Assembly: GCF_002163625.1 (NCBI RefSeq)
Contig: NZ_CP020892.1
Coordinates: 3,720,001 to 3,784,000 of the forward strand
Origin: Pseudomonas sp. M30-35
Lineage (GTDB): Bacteria; Pseudomonadota; Gammaproteobacteria; Pseudomonadales; Pseudomonadaceae
DNA: 64,000 bases
Direction: 5' to 3'
How positions within the stretch are numbered: position 1 is the stretch's first letter; the number at the start of each line of letters is the position of its first letter. Under the pieces are notes generated by a model. It worked only from the letters and a program-made list of their open reading frames with translations. It was not told the DNA's origin and did not search any database. This document shows positions 17,515-26,438 of this stretch, in pieces. Made by a program: the position numbers and the translations under genes.

Positions 17515-18504
17515 TCATTCATCGATATAGCCGTTGTCACGAAACCACTTAATGGTGCGCGCCAAGGTCACATCCAATGACTGCTCGGCGACAAAACCCA
17601 GCTCCTCTCGCGCCTTGCTGCCGTCGAGAAACTGACCGCCAGCCATCACCGCAATGGCGGTATCGCTGAGTAGCGGTAGCTTGCCGGTTAAGCGGTAACG
17701 CAGCCGTCCAAGAGCGGCGATAACCCGCACTATTTTTAACGATGCAGGTTTGGGAGCTGGCACGCCCAACTGCTGAGCAATCTTTGTGCTCAGCTCAGAC
17801 AGCATGATGTTTTCACCAGTCAGCAGATAACGCTCACCAACCCGGCCTTTTTCCAGCGCCAGCAGCAGCCCTCGCCCGGCCTCGGCAGCATCAATAACAT
17901 TACGTGCGCCTTGCACATAACGAGTCATTTCCCCGTTGGCGATGGCGGTAATTAAACGCCCGGTACTCGGTCCGCTGTCGTACTCACCCAAGCTCATGGC
18001 AGGAATCGCGGTTATCACCGGCAAACCGCTACGCGCCTGCTCTCGTGCTTGTTCATCAAGCGCCCATTTACTCAGTAAGTAGCCATTACGCCAGCTCGGC
18101 ATTGATGGGTAAAACAGACCTTCATTGCCAAGCTGAACCTGCGGGTCACGTGGCAAAGCAATCGCCGCACCGACATAGACAATGCGCGGTACACCGGCTG
18201 CCAGGCATGCCGCATAGAAATGGTTGTTAAGATCCAGCGCACTCGACACATCGTCCTGCCACCGTCGGGGCCGCGTCGGGTAGTAACCGGCGCTAAAGAT
18301 CACTCCATCTATATCACTTAAGGCCTGCGCCAAGGCTGCATGATCGAACAGGTCGGCACTGCGACACTCGGGGCTCAAGTAGGAAAGGCGCTCGATACGC
18401 GAAGATGGCCGATGAATAAGTACCAGCTCATGCCCTGCAGCACGAATGGCGCGGGCCGCGTGATGGCCCAACAACCCGGTAGAACCAATGACGGCGTACT
18501 TCAC
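17515..18504 (-). CDS. NAD-dependent epimerase/dehydratase family protein (extended SDR)
   Basis: The 329-residue protein begins with the nucleotide-binding motif GSTGLLGHHAARAIRAAG. It keeps the extended-SDR active site as YLLSKWALDEQ (Tyr and Lys four apart) and resembles the 3-beta-HSD/dihydroflavonol-reductase branch. The substrate is not predictable. It is followed by nothing on its strand before the convergent transporter gene. A terminator separates it from the M48 protease gene upstream. Confidence 0.85.
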   Translation of the reverse strand: MKYAVIGSTGLLGHHAARAIRAAGHELVLIHRPSSRIERLSYLSPECRSADLFDHAALAQALSDIDGVIFSAGYYPTRPRRWQDDVSSALDLNNHFYAACLAAGVPRIVYVGAAIALPRDPQVQLGNEGLFYPSMPSWRNGYLLSKWALDEQAREQARSGLPVITAIPAMSLGEYDSGPSTGRLITAIANGEMTRYVQGARNVIDAAEAGRGLLLALEKGRVGERYLLTGENIMLSELSTKIAQQLGVPAPKPASLKIVRVIAALGRLRYRLTGKLPLLSDTAIAVMAGGQFLDGSKAREELGFVAEQSLDVTLARTIKWFRDNGYIDE

Positions 18505-18520
18505 AACGACTCCTGAGCCT

Positions 18521-18556
18521 AAAAAAAAGCCCAGAAAACCAATACGGTCACTGGGC
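18521..18556 (-). terminator. Terminator after the M48 protease gene
   Basis: On the minus strand, GCCCAG and CTGGGC arms enclose a 16-base loop and are followed by eight T. The hairpin lies 23 bp beyond the protease stop codon. Confidence 0.7.
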
Positions 18557-18578
18557 GATTTAACTTACAAGGTTTGTG

Positions 18579-19394
18579 TCAGCGCTTGGCCTGCTGGTAC
18601 AGCGGCATCACCTTTGGAATAGCGGCTTGCAATGAGGCAATGCGGCTACCTGATGAAGGGTGAGTACTCATAAACTCTGGTGGCGCGCCCTCGCTGGCCT
18701 TGGCCATCTTGTTCCAGAGACTAACCGCAGCATTAGGGTTATAACCGGCACGCGCAGCCAACTCCAAACCGATCAAGTCAGCTTCGTTTTCATTCGAGCG
18801 GCTGTTTGGCAGCGTCATCCCATACTGCACGGCGTAGTCGGTCAGCCCGATGACATCTTGGCTCAGCCCCAGCAACGCCCCTGCCCCCTGCTTGGCGATT
18901 TCGATGCCGTAGGCCTTGGACATGGCTTCACGCCCATGCTCACGCAAAGCGTGAGCAATTTCATGGCCCATGACCGCGGCGATCTCATCGTCGGTTAGCT
19001 TTAGTTTGTCGATCAGGCCGCTGTAGAAAATAATCTTCCCTCCAGGGCCGCAATTGGCGTTGAGTTCTGGGCTATCAATCAAGTTGACTTCCCATTGCCA
19101 CTGCGCGGAGTCAGGACGAAAGTTCGGCGCTTGCTTGATCAAACGGTTGGCGATGGTTTGCAAACGTTTGGCGTCGGCCGTGTTTTTTTCCAACTTGCCT
19201 TTGCTTGAGGCGGCAGCCACAGTCTCTTTATACGACTGAGCGTATGACTGATTGACTTCATCGGTCGAGAGCATGCTGAACATGTACTGTTTGCGATCGA
19301 CGCCCACAGCACCGCCACTTGTGGTGTTCACAGATTGGCATCCAGCCAGCAGCAGTGCAGCAGCGAGCGCCGTTACGGGCAACGACATCTTCAT
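18579..19394 (-). CDS. M48-family metalloprotease lipoprotein (LoiP/YggG-like)
   Basis: The 271-residue protein has a lipoprotein signal with lipobox LLLAGC (Cys19), so it is probably anchored in the outer membrane. The zinc site HEIAH is at residues 144-148, and the third ligand region is NENEADLIGLELAARAGY. Length and motifs fit the Oma1/YggG branch of M48 peptidases, which degrade misfolded envelope proteins. It stands alone between two terminator-bounded genes. Confidence 0.9.
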   Translation of the reverse strand: MKMSLPVTALAAALLLAGCQSVNTTSGGAVGVDRKQYMFSMLSTDEVNQSYAQSYKETVAAASSKGKLEKNTADAKRLQTIANRLIKQAPNFRPDSAQWQWEVNLIDSPELNANCGPGGKIIFYSGLIDKLKLTDDEIAAVMGHEIAHALREHGREAMSKAYGIEIAKQGAGALLGLSQDVIGLTDYAVQYGMTLPNSRSNENEADLIGLELAARAGYNPNAAVSLWNKMAKASEGAPPEFMSTHPSSGSRIASLQAAIPKVMPLYQQAKR

Positions 19395-19521
19395 CCTGAA
19401 TCTCCTTTGGGTAAGACCTCTATGCTAGGCCGCACAACGTCTCTGAGCAACTGGCAAACATACACATAAACCGCTGTTTGTGAAGATTTTCTTAGAATAA
19501 CAAATAAGCCAAAACACGCTA

Positions 19522-20139
19522 TTACGCCGGGGTCAGGCACTCAGGTGCATCGAGCTTGGGATCATTAACAAAGTTGGCCAATACACGTTCCCGCAATACC
19601 GGCTGCGCACTGGTGAGTATCATCAGAAGCTCATCAAAAGGGGTGTCTGGATCGAGCCAGAGCTGCTGCTGCGCCTCATTCAAAATCAATGGCCGCCGCT
19701 GATTGGCTGCCGCCTGAGTAACCACCGCAGCACTTAAATACACCGCGCCATCAACGGGATACGCCTCCCACAACGCGGCGAAATACAGCGTCGGGGCGTC
19801 GCCAGCCAGCCAGTAAGGGCGTTTGCGTGTAGTGCCACGCCATTCGTAAAAGCCATTGGCGGGCAGCAAGCCTCGACGTAAGCGAAATGCCTCACGAAAC
19901 ATCGGCTGATCGGCAACGGTTTCAGCACGCGCCTGTGCCGGTGTCCTGCTGAGATCAACCATCCAAGGCGGTGTTAAGCCCCAGCGCACACGGCTGAGGG
20001 TTTGCTCGCCAGCTTCACGACGCAGCAACAGCACCTGCGAATTTGGCGAGATACTCCAATGTGGCTGTTGGTCCTGCGGGAAGCCCGGCAACCCTGCAAA
20101 TGCTGGCGACCAACGGAAAAAAGCATAACGTCCACACAT
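19522..20139 (-). CDS. SRAP-family (YedK/HMCES-like) protein with altered active site
   Basis: The start is set at ATG 20137-20139 because SRAP proteins need Cys at position 2 (MCGRYAFF), which crosslinks to abasic sites in single-stranded DNA. RWGLTP and the catalytic Glu in ANGFYEW are present. The position usually holding Asn in the NAR-ET motif is Gln here (AQARAETV). The His of the usual H-x-RMP motif is replaced by Asn (NQRRPLIL). The protein may still form the crosslink but handle its release differently (inference). Homologues in related strains may share these changes. Confidence 0.88.
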   Translation of the reverse strand: MCGRYAFFRWSPAFAGLPGFPQDQQPHWSISPNSQVLLLRREAGEQTLSRVRWGLTPPWMVDLSRTPAQARAETVADQPMFREAFRLRRGLLPANGFYEWRGTTRKRPYWLAGDAPTLYFAALWEAYPVDGAVYLSAAVVTQAAANQRRPLILNEAQQQLWLDPDTPFDELLMILTSAQPVLRERVLANFVNDPKLDAPECLTPA

Positions 20140-20200
20140 GGTTTTACTCAATTTTGCAGCAGGTCATGCAATGCATGCCGGATTTAATCTGACGATACGT

Positions 20201-20461
20201 CTAACAGACTAATTCGCCTTGATAGCTTTCGGGTTCATCTCCCGGTAGCGGTTGCGCACCATTGTACGCAGTGATCAACTCGCGCGCCTGCCCTGCCTGC
20301 TGGTCATTAACCATCAAGCCAAGCAAACCGCTGGCCGGCAACTCACCTACCGCACCGGAGAGATGTCGCCCCGATATAAATGCTTCGATCCCTTCACTGG
20401 CGAGCATGCCAAGTAACAGCTCAGCCTCAATCAAGTCTTGCGGCTCATAGATCCGTTGCAT
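20201..20461 (-). CDS. DUF2007 (putative signal-transducing) protein
   Basis: The 86-residue protein has the DUF2007 pattern: MQRIYEPQDLIEAELLLGMLASEGI followed by a glycine-rich turn and LMVNDQQAGQARELI. The function of the family is unknown. Its ATG overlaps the stop of the CPXCG gene by one base (TAATG), so the two are translationally coupled. Confidence 0.85.
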   Translation of the reverse strand: MQRIYEPQDLIEAELLLGMLASEGIEAFISGRHLSGAVGELPASGLLGLMVNDQQAGQARELITAYNGAQPLPGDEPESYQGELVC

Positions 20462-20643
20462 TAGTCATTCTCCGCTCTGACATCCAGCGTCCAGTCTTCA
20501 CCATTAGTAGAGAGGTCAAAGACAATCGGCCGGCAACACACTTCACAGTCTTCAATGTACTGCTGATCCCCGGCAGACAGGTCAAGTAGTGCCTCGACTG
20601 TCTCACCGCAATATGGGCATTGATACATCTGACTTTCGAGCAT
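20461..20643 (-). CDS. CPXCG-motif cysteine-rich small protein
   Basis: The 60-residue protein contains two cysteine pairs, CPYCG near the N-terminus and CEVCC in the middle. They are typical of a small zinc ribbon followed by an acidic tail. The function is unknown. It is the first gene of a two-gene unit with the DUF2007 protein. Confidence 0.85.
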   Translation of the reverse strand: MLESQMYQCPYCGETVEALLDLSAGDQQYIEDCEVCCRPIVFDLSTNGEDWTLDVRAEND

Positions 20644-20795
20644 CCCAGCCTCCGTGTGACTTGAGGGTATAATCGTGGGTCTATTGCAAGCCCATGCACT
20701 TACTGTTGATATACGCCGCTGTGCAGACCCGCAGTATTTGCAGGACGTTCACTTCAAAATACTGGTAGCAAGCTACCGGCTAACCACATGAGATC

Positions 20796-21962
20796 ATGAT
20801 GGGCGAATTTGATTCCATCCGGCCCTACGCCGACGCAGAAGTTCCCGCCGTTCTGGCGCGATTGCTTGCGGACGACGTATTTCTCGGCATCCTCACTCAG
20901 TTCCGTTTCCCCCGTTTGGCCAAACCATTCGGCTGGTTGCTTAAACCACTTATAGCCTATCGGCTGCGTAAAGAGTTCATTGGGGTCAATTCTGTCTCTG
21001 CATTGCAGGACAAAGTCGAACCCTATGTCGACCGTTCGATTGAAGATGCAACCGACGGCGTCACCTATTCAGGCGTCGAGGGCCTCAAACCCGGCAGCGC
21101 TTATTTGTTGCTGGCCAACCACCGAGACATCGTGATGGACCCGGCCTTTGTCAACTATGCGGTGTACCACGCGGGCCTACCGCCCCCCCGAATCGCGATT
21201 GGCGACAACTTGCTGCAAAAGCCTTTTGTCAGCGACCTGATGCGACTCAACAAAAGTTTTATCGTGCACCGGACACTCAGCGGTCGTCGAGAAAAGCTGG
21301 CGGCCTACCAATTGCTGTCGGCCTATATCAGCCATTCGATTATTAATGATTGTGAATCGATCTGGATCGCCCAAGCTGAAGGGCGTGCCAAAGATGGCGA
21401 TGATAGAACTGACTCGGCAATCCTGAAGATGTTTCATATGAGCCGCAAAACCGAAGCGTTCGGCGATGTGATCCGCTCACTGAAGCTGACCCCGGTGTCG
21501 ATCAGCTATGAATACGACCCTTGCGACCTGGCAAAAGCCCGTGAGCTGTATATCCGCGCCACCACCGGCACCTATGAAAAAGCCGCTGGCGAAGATGACC
21601 AAAGCATCGGTCTGGGCATCACGGGTTACAAAGGCCGTGTGCATATTCACTTTGGCAAGCCGATTGAGAGCGAGTGCGAAGACAGTAAGCAACTGGCGCT
21701 CGAAATGGATAAATGCATTCTCGGCGACTACCGCTTGTTCCCGGTTCACTATCTGGCTTACGAAATGTGGGCGGAGCAGGATCCTCAATTGCAGGTGCCG
21801 CCAGCACTTCAATTGTTCGGCAAAGACGAGCTTGAGGCTGCCAAAGAGCAATGGAGTAAGCGCTTGGCTGCTTGCCCCGCGGAACAGCAACCTTACTTAA
21901 TCCTGCAATACGCCAACCCGGTGCGTAACCAGTACCGAGTCAAAGCAGGTTTGTCGTTGTAA
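20796..21962 (+). CDS. PlsC-like glycerol acyltransferase
   Basis: The 388-residue protein contains the acyltransferase motif NHRDIVMDP around residues 108-116 (a variant of the usual HX4D), an FIVHRTLSGRREK substrate region and an IWIAQAEGRAKDGDD segment replacing the usual EGTRS-like motif. It is longer than normal PlsC proteins and has no clear transmembrane helix at the start. It probably transfers an acyl chain onto a glycerophosphate-type acceptor; the exact product is uncertain. A strong terminator follows. Confidence 0.8.
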   Translation: MMGEFDSIRPYADAEVPAVLARLLADDVFLGILTQFRFPRLAKPFGWLLKPLIAYRLRKEFIGVNSVSALQDKVEPYVDRSIEDATDGVTYSGVEGLKPGSAYLLLANHRDIVMDPAFVNYAVYHAGLPPPRIAIGDNLLQKPFVSDLMRLNKSFIVHRTLSGRREKLAAYQLLSAYISHSIINDCESIWIAQAEGRAKDGDDRTDSAILKMFHMSRKTEAFGDVIRSLKLTPVSISYEYDPCDLAKARELYIRATTGTYEKAAGEDDQSIGLGITGYKGRVHIHFGKPIESECEDSKQLALEMDKCILGDYRLFPVHYLAYEMWAEQDPQLQVPPALQLFGKDELEAAKEQWSKRLAACPAEQQPYLILQYANPVRNQYRVKAGLSL

Positions 21963-21983
21963 GTTGTAAGCCAACGCTGAATC

Positions 21984-22011
21984 AAAAAAGGCAGCCTGAG
22001 GCTGCCTTTTT
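21984..22011 (+). terminator. Terminator after the acyltransferase gene
   Basis: The arms GGCAGCC and GGCTGCC (21990-22006) enclose a TGA loop, followed by TTTTT and preceded by AAAAAA. It also serves the convergent small membrane protein gene. Confidence 0.9.
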
Positions 22012-22031
22012 CAAATCAATTATGCGCACCT

Positions 22032-22343
22032 CTAGAGCTGCGTGCTCGCCTCGGATAACAGCAAACCAAACAGTAACGCCGCACTGGCAAAACCATAAAA
22101 AAACTGGTTCAAGCGCTGGGTCGGCACATCTATCATTGCGGACTCATTGACCCGCGCGTCGACGTCACTGGCTAGCATGCGCGCTATCGCACGCTGCTCA
22201 CGGATACGGGTCATCAACAGCAGCAGACCTCCCGCCAGCGCAAAAAACAGCGCCAAGGCATTCACCGTTCGCCTCGGATACGCGGTAAACAAGGACCACA
22301 ACATCTGCAACATCAACAACGTCTCCACATCAGATTGGTGCAA
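22032..22343 (-). CDS. Small membrane protein of unknown function
   Basis: The product of 103 residues has two hydrophobic segments, TVNALALFFALAGGLLLLM and FFYGFASAALLFGLLL, flanking a charged cytoplasmic-looking loop. No known family was recognised. It converges with the acyltransferase gene on a shared terminator. Confidence 0.6.
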   Translation of the reverse strand: MHQSDVETLLMLQMLWSLFTAYPRRTVNALALFFALAGGLLLLMTRIREQRAIARMLASDVDARVNESAMIDVPTQRLNQFFYGFASAALLFGLLLSEASTQL

Positions 22344-22704
22344 CTTGCGATGGGTCGCACCAGCAAGGGGACAAAACCTGCCCGCATTGCTTAAAAAACC
22401 TAAACAAAGCGGCCTTATTGGCTCTGAAAAATCGCATTTGAGTGCTCAGAACCGCTGAGCAGGTCATATTCAGTACTGTTTTCGCCACAGCCGAAAACGG
22501 ATCAGCACGCCAATCGGGCCGAAATAAAGCGGCGCAGTTTACGCCAACCGCCCACTTAGATGATTCACTTCCGACGAATGAAAAACCCAGATCAAAGCTG
22601 TCTGAAAACCGTCACAAAACTGGCCTAATGTTTGAATCCTCTTTGTTACGCGGCTACGCAATACTGCGCGGCGCGCTTCCTACGCTAAAGAAGAGGAAAC
22701 TGTC
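22344..22704. other. Intergenic region without a recognisable gene
   Basis: This stretch separates two divergent small genes and should hold both promoters. No tRNA, riboswitch or strong hairpin was found. The open frame from 22442 has no ribosome site and overlaps the real gene at 22705. Confidence 0.5.
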
Positions 22705-22911
22705 ATGCTCAACCCACAACCTGTTGACCACGATTACATGATCGAATCACTGGAAGAAGTGGACGATGTGATTGATGAGCTTTCTTTCAATGTCCAGGAC
22801 AATCACTGGCTGGTGTACTGCTCAATGGGTGGCCACGAACATTACGACTTGCCCGATATCGATTCCAACACCGGTTTGAGCCTGCCCGAACTCTACGAAG
22901 AGGTTGCTTGA
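22705..22911 (+). CDS. Small acidic conserved hypothetical protein
   Basis: The 68-residue protein is strongly acidic and has WLVYCSMGGHEHYDLPDID in the middle. The ATG follows AGAGGAAA. A very strong hairpin terminator begins 18 bp after the stop, which supports a real short transcript. The function is unknown. Confidence 0.75.
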   Translation: MLNPQPVDHDYMIESLEEVDDVIDELSFNVQDNHWLVYCSMGGHEHYDLPDIDSNTGLSLPELYEEVA

Positions 22912-22928
22912 GAGCAATCTGAGTTAAA

Positions 22929-22979
22929 CGCCTTGCCAACAAAAAGCCCGCTAAATGCGGGCTTTTTGTTGGCAAGGCG
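22929..22979. terminator. Long perfect bidirectional terminator hairpin
   Basis: Arms of 23 bases pair without mismatch around the loop TAAAT. The core GCCCGC/GCGGGC is flanked by five A and five T. It lies between the convergent small acidic gene and the YajG lipoprotein gene. Confidence 0.93.
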
Positions 22980-22985
22980 AAACTA

Positions 22986-23570
22986 TTACTGAGCCAGAAT
23001 CTGGCCAATGGTTGGATCTTTAAAACTACGGGTCAGCGCGTCACTGAGCACATCGCTAACCAGTTTGGTATTGGTTTCCTGATTAGGCGCAGTACCTGAA
23101 CGTTGATTCAGCGATGCGCCATAACGGCCGGTATAACGACGCGAGTTGTTTTGCACCTCGGAACGAATCGTAGCGCTGATATCAGACTCATTGACGAACA
23201 TATTGTCCTTCGGCGATTGGAACTTCAATTCAGCCAAGGTCAAGGTCAAAGTCGGTGCATTGACTGCGTTTGCAGTCGGGGTGAAGCCCAGCAAGCGCAC
23301 TGCTGCTTCAGCTTGAGCCTGCAGCTTGGGTACGATGCTATTGGCTGAGACTGAGATTGAGCTGGTTTCTGGGTACAAGCCACCACGTGTGCCCAATACT
23401 GGAGACGGGCGACCATCAACCACGCGGACTACAACTGGCTGGCCACGGCCAACGGCGGTGAGCGGACCGGTCAGCTTCGGGTCGGGATTAAGTTGTTGAG
23501 GGCTGAGTGCGCAGCCAGCCAGTGTCAGGCTCGCTACAGCTAACAGACCAATAAACAGGCGGTGCAGCAT
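22986..23570 (-). CDS. YajG-family lipoprotein
   Basis: The 194-residue protein has a lipoprotein signal with lipobox LTLAGC (Cys19). It resembles YajG: an early VVVRVVDGRPSPVLGTRGG stretch, then LTLTLAELKF and a C-terminal LVSDVLSDALTRSFKDP. It is predicted to be anchored in the outer membrane. The function of the family is unresolved. Confidence 0.85.
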   Translation of the reverse strand: MLHRLFIGLLAVASLTLAGCALSPQQLNPDPKLTGPLTAVGRGQPVVVRVVDGRPSPVLGTRGGLYPETSSISVSANSIVPKLQAQAEAAVRLLGFTPTANAVNAPTLTLTLAELKFQSPKDNMFVNESDISATIRSEVQNNSRRYTGRYGASLNQRSGTAPNQETNTKLVSDVLSDALTRSFKDPTIGQILAQ

Positions 23571-23734
23571 GCTCGTTTCTCCCTAAATTGAGGCGTAAAA
23601 AGTTGCCAGCAGTATACCTAGGCTAACAGCGCCAAGCATTAAGAGTCTGAAAGGCCATCGCAGGTTCCTGTAACTGCCTTGTAATGCGCTTGTGAGATAA
23701 GACTTTAGTCTTTGTTTTAGCGGGGGATTGAGCC

Positions 23735-23968
23735 ATGTCACTATTGCGTTCGTTGTTTTCGCCACGCCACCCAATGCGTACTTTTGCCCTGCTCGACAGC
23801 TATGGAGTTTGCCGTGCCTTTAAGCAGTCAAGCCAAGCCCCAGAAGGCTTAGGTTGGATTGAAGTATGCGAGCAACGCCTCAACTGGCTCAACAGGCCAC
23901 TGCCTGCGCACGCCAAAATCGCACCGGTCGTCACATACTCAAATCGGAAAAAACCGTTGGCTGCCTGA
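23735..23968 (+). CDS. Small conserved hypothetical protein
   Basis: The 77-residue protein starts MSLLRSLFSPRHPMRTFALLD and has a good ribosome site (GGGGGA before ATG). It is basic and has no transmembrane segment. Small proteins with this start pattern seem to recur in Pseudomonas (from memory). The function is unknown. It is divergent from yajG. Confidence 0.6.
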   Translation: MSLLRSLFSPRHPMRTFALLDSYGVCRAFKQSSQAPEGLGWIEVCEQRLNWLNRPLPAHAKIAPVVTYSNRKKPLAA

Positions 23969-24436
23969 CCGGCGGAAGAATAAAAGTCACACAGGGCGAT
24001 CAATTTTTCCTCTTTCGCCTTATAATCGCGCCCCGATTATAAGGACGCCTCCTGATCGGCCTCGCCGTCCCGCTGATGCTTAAGCCATCGGCAATGCCCA
24101 CAGAGAGTCGCCCACTTCGCACCCCTGCTTTGGCTGCAATCCATCAGTTGGTCGTGCAACAATGCTGGCACCTTGTGCCGCATCGGTTGAGCGTACGGCT
24201 GACACATGCCAAACAGCGGCGCGAACTTTTGAGGTTCACGTCTCCAAAAGAGCGTGAAAAAAACGGTTTTAACGACTTCACAAGAGTGTGGCGAAAATAT
24301 GAACAGCATTGCATGCGGCAAACGCTCTGTTATCACTCAACCCCAAACAGCTAGAGGCTTCAGCAACTGCTGACCTGCGAAGTTTCACGCGAGGGCTTTA
24401 AGCCTTGATTTGGGTGCTGATTTTGGAGAAGTGGTA
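23969..24436. other. Long intergenic region upstream of mqo
   Basis: This 468-bp gap contains a perfect inverted repeat (24018-24044) and no convincing gene. Two overlapping opposite frames (24076-24354 plus, 24037-24336 minus) lack ribosome sites and recognisable domains. The mqo promoter and leader should lie here. Confidence 0.5.
24018..24044. repeat. Perfect 11-bp inverted repeat with embedded TATAAT
   Basis: CCTTATAATCG (24018-24028) and CGATTATAAGG (24034-24044) are separated by CGCCC. TATAAT occurs on both strands within the arms. It may be an operator, a promoter -10 region or both. Confidence 0.6.
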
Positions 24437-25939
24437 ATGGCGCAAAACGATTACGAATCCGTAGATATGGTGCTTGTCGGTGCCGGTATCATGAGTGCGA
24501 CTTTGGCCGTGCTCTTGAAAGAACTCGACCCGACCATCAAGCTTGAAATTGTTGAACTTATGGACTCTGGGGCCGTTGAAAGCTCCAACCCGTGGAACAA
24601 CGCAGGTACCGGTCACGCTGGCCTCTGTGAACTGAACTACACGCCGGAAGCGGCGGATGGCTCGATCGACATCAAGAAATCGGTCAGCATCAACACCCAG
24701 TTTGAAGAATCCAAACAATTTTGGGCCTATTTGCTCGAACAAGGCAGCCTCGGCTCGCCGAAAAGCTTTATCCATCCAGTGCCGCACTTGAGCTTTGTCC
24801 GCGGCGAAAAGGGCATTGAGTTTCTCAAAACTCGCTTTGAAGCGTTGAGCAAACATCACGCCTTTGAAAAGATGGAGTACACCGAAGATCGCGAAACCAT
24901 GGCGCAGTGGATGCCGTTGATGATGCCGGGCCGCGACCCGAACGAACGCAACGCCGCAACCCGTGTAATGGCCGGTACGGATGTTAACTTTGGTGCATTG
25001 ACCAAACACCTGCTCGATCACTTGACCAAACAACCGGACGCACTCGTTAAGTGCAACCAGAAAGTCACTGGGCTTGAGCGCAGCGGCGACGGCTGGCGTG
25101 TCACCATCAAGAATGTCAAAGATGGCAGCAATCGTCAGCTACAAGCCAAGTTCGTCTTTCTCGGTGCTGGCGGCGCGGCCCTGCCACTGCTGCAGAAGTC
25201 GGGTATCCCTGAAGGTGAAGGTTACGGCGGCTTCCCGGTCAGCGGTCAGTGGCTGCGTTGCGACAACCCAGAAGTGGTTAAGCAGCACCAAGCCAAGGTC
25301 TACAGCCAGGCAGCGGTTGGCTCTCCGCCTATGTCGGTACCGCACCTTGATACGCGCGTAGTCGACGGTAAAAAGTCGCTGTTGTTCGGACCTTACGCTG
25401 GCTTCTCGACCAAGTTCTTGCGTCACGGCTCATTGATGGACCTACCGCTGTCGGTGCGTCCAAACAATATCGGGCCGATGCTCGCAGTTGCCCGCGATAA
25501 CTTCGACCTGACCCGCTACCTGATCAAGGAAGTACTGCAGTCGGAAGAGAAGCGCTTGCAAACCCTGCGCGGCTTCTACCCAGAACTGAACCCTGCTGAC
25601 TGGCGTCTTGAGGTCGCAGGCCAGCGTGTGCAGATCATCAAGAAGGACCCTAAACGCGGCGGTATCCTGCAGTTCGGTACAGAACTCGTTGCTGCGGCTG
25701 ACGGCTCTCTGGCAGCTCTGTTGGGTGCATCGCCAGGTGCATCGGTAACGGTTTCGATCATGCTTGATCTAATCCGTCGCTGCTTCCCTGAACAGGCTAA
25801 ATCCGAGCAATGGAGCAGCAAGCTCAACACTATTTTCCCAGCAATGGGGGATGTGTTGGCGACTGATGCTGAGCGTTATCGTGAAGCTCAGGCGCGCTGC
25901 GACCGCCTGCTGCAACTCGACGAGCCTGAGAACGCTTGA
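24437..25939 (+). CDS. mqo: Malate:quinone oxidoreductase
   Basis: The 500-residue peripheral membrane flavoprotein oxidises malate to oxaloacetate and passes electrons to quinone in the TCA cycle. The FAD-binding motif [16 protein letters not shown] is at the start, followed by the Mqo signature [20 protein letters not shown]. The conserved QRVQIIKKD and [17 protein letters not shown] stretches lie near the end. ATG 24437 is preferred over an upstream in-frame start because GGAG (24427-24430) precedes it at good spacing. It is monocistronic and ends in a strong terminator. Confidence 0.95.
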   Translation: MAQNDYESVDMVLVGAGIMSATLAVLLKELDPTIKLEIVELMDSGAVESSNPWNNAGTGHAGLCELNYTPEAADGSIDIKKSVSINTQFEESKQFWAYLLEQGSLGSPKSFIHPVPHLSFVRGEKGIEFLKTRFEALSKHHAFEKMEYTEDRETMAQWMPLMMPGRDPNERNAATRVMAGTDVNFGALTKHLLDHLTKQPDALVKCNQKVTGLERSGDGWRVTIKNVKDGSNRQLQAKFVFLGAGGAALPLLQKSGIPEGEGYGGFPVSGQWLRCDNPEVVKQHQAKVYSQAAVGSPPMSVPHLDTRVVDGKKSLLFGPYAGFSTKFLRHGSLMDLPLSVRPNNIGPMLAVARDNFDLTRYLIKEVLQSEEKRLQTLRGFYPELNPADWRLEVAGQRVQIIKKDPKRGGILQFGTELVAAADGSLAALLGASPGASVTVSIMLDLIRRCFPEQAKSEQWSSKLNTIFPAMGDVLATDAERYREAQARCDRLLQLDEPENA

Positions 25940-25956
25940 TCCAAGTTGGATTAGCT

Positions 25957-25994
25957 GCATAAAAAAACCGCCTTCAATGGCGGTTTTTTTATGC
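25957..25994. terminator. Terminator after mqo
   Basis: Perfect 16-base arms (GCATAAAAAAACCGCC and its complement) enclose TTCAAT. The hairpin is bidirectional, serving mqo and the convergent PilZ gene. Confidence 0.93.
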
Positions 25995-26022
25995 CTACAG
26001 AACGCTCAAGTCTGGTGTGAAC

Positions 26023-26379
26023 TCAGGCAGATGCCGAAAGCGGATGAAAGCTGAAGTAGACGCGCAAGGCTTCGACCATTTCAGTGTACTCAACTGGCGG
26101 GGCGATCAACGAGAAGCCTGAGTCAAAGTAGCCAGGAGTCACGTCTTCGCGAGACCACTTGCAGGTCGCTGTAAAGTCGATAAAGCATTGTGTGATCTGG
26201 CCAGGAAGTTTAATCCGCATATCAAACCGGCCTGCGATCAACATCGGTAGCTCGCTGACCAGTAACAGACCGTCGTACGATACGTTGCCGATATAGCCCA
26301 TAGGTTTATCGGTTATGCGGTTATACACCTTCAGATAGTAAGGTAGCTGATGGCGCTCAATATGTCGCTGCATTGGCAT
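26023..26379 (-). CDS. PilZ-domain c-di-GMP-binding protein
   Basis: This 118-residue single-domain protein has the two PilZ motifs: RHIER near residues 5-9 (the RxxxR loop) and GNVSYDG around 31-37 (the D/NxSxxG motif). These bind cyclic di-GMP. The effector partner is not evident. SadC-like and BifA-like enzymes elsewhere in the window make and degrade the ligand. Confidence 0.85.
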   Translation of the reverse strand: MPMQRHIERHQLPYYLKVYNRITDKPMGYIGNVSYDGLLLVSELPMLIAGRFDMRIKLPGQITQCFIDFTATCKWSREDVTPGYFDSGFSLIAPPVEYTEMVEALRVYFSFHPLSASA

Positions 26380-26438
26380 GATGGCATATCGCTATGTTTA
26401 GCCAAATAGTATGGCTGTACTTATGCATTTAGACCAGT

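Noticed and set aside
24037..24354. Two overlapping opposite open frames in the mqo upstream region
   Set aside because: No ribosome site, no recognised domain, and the frames are mirror products of the same stretch.
24398..25033. 211-codon minus-strand frame inside mqo
   Set aside because: It is the antisense shadow of a strongly conserved gene and has no independent motif or start site.
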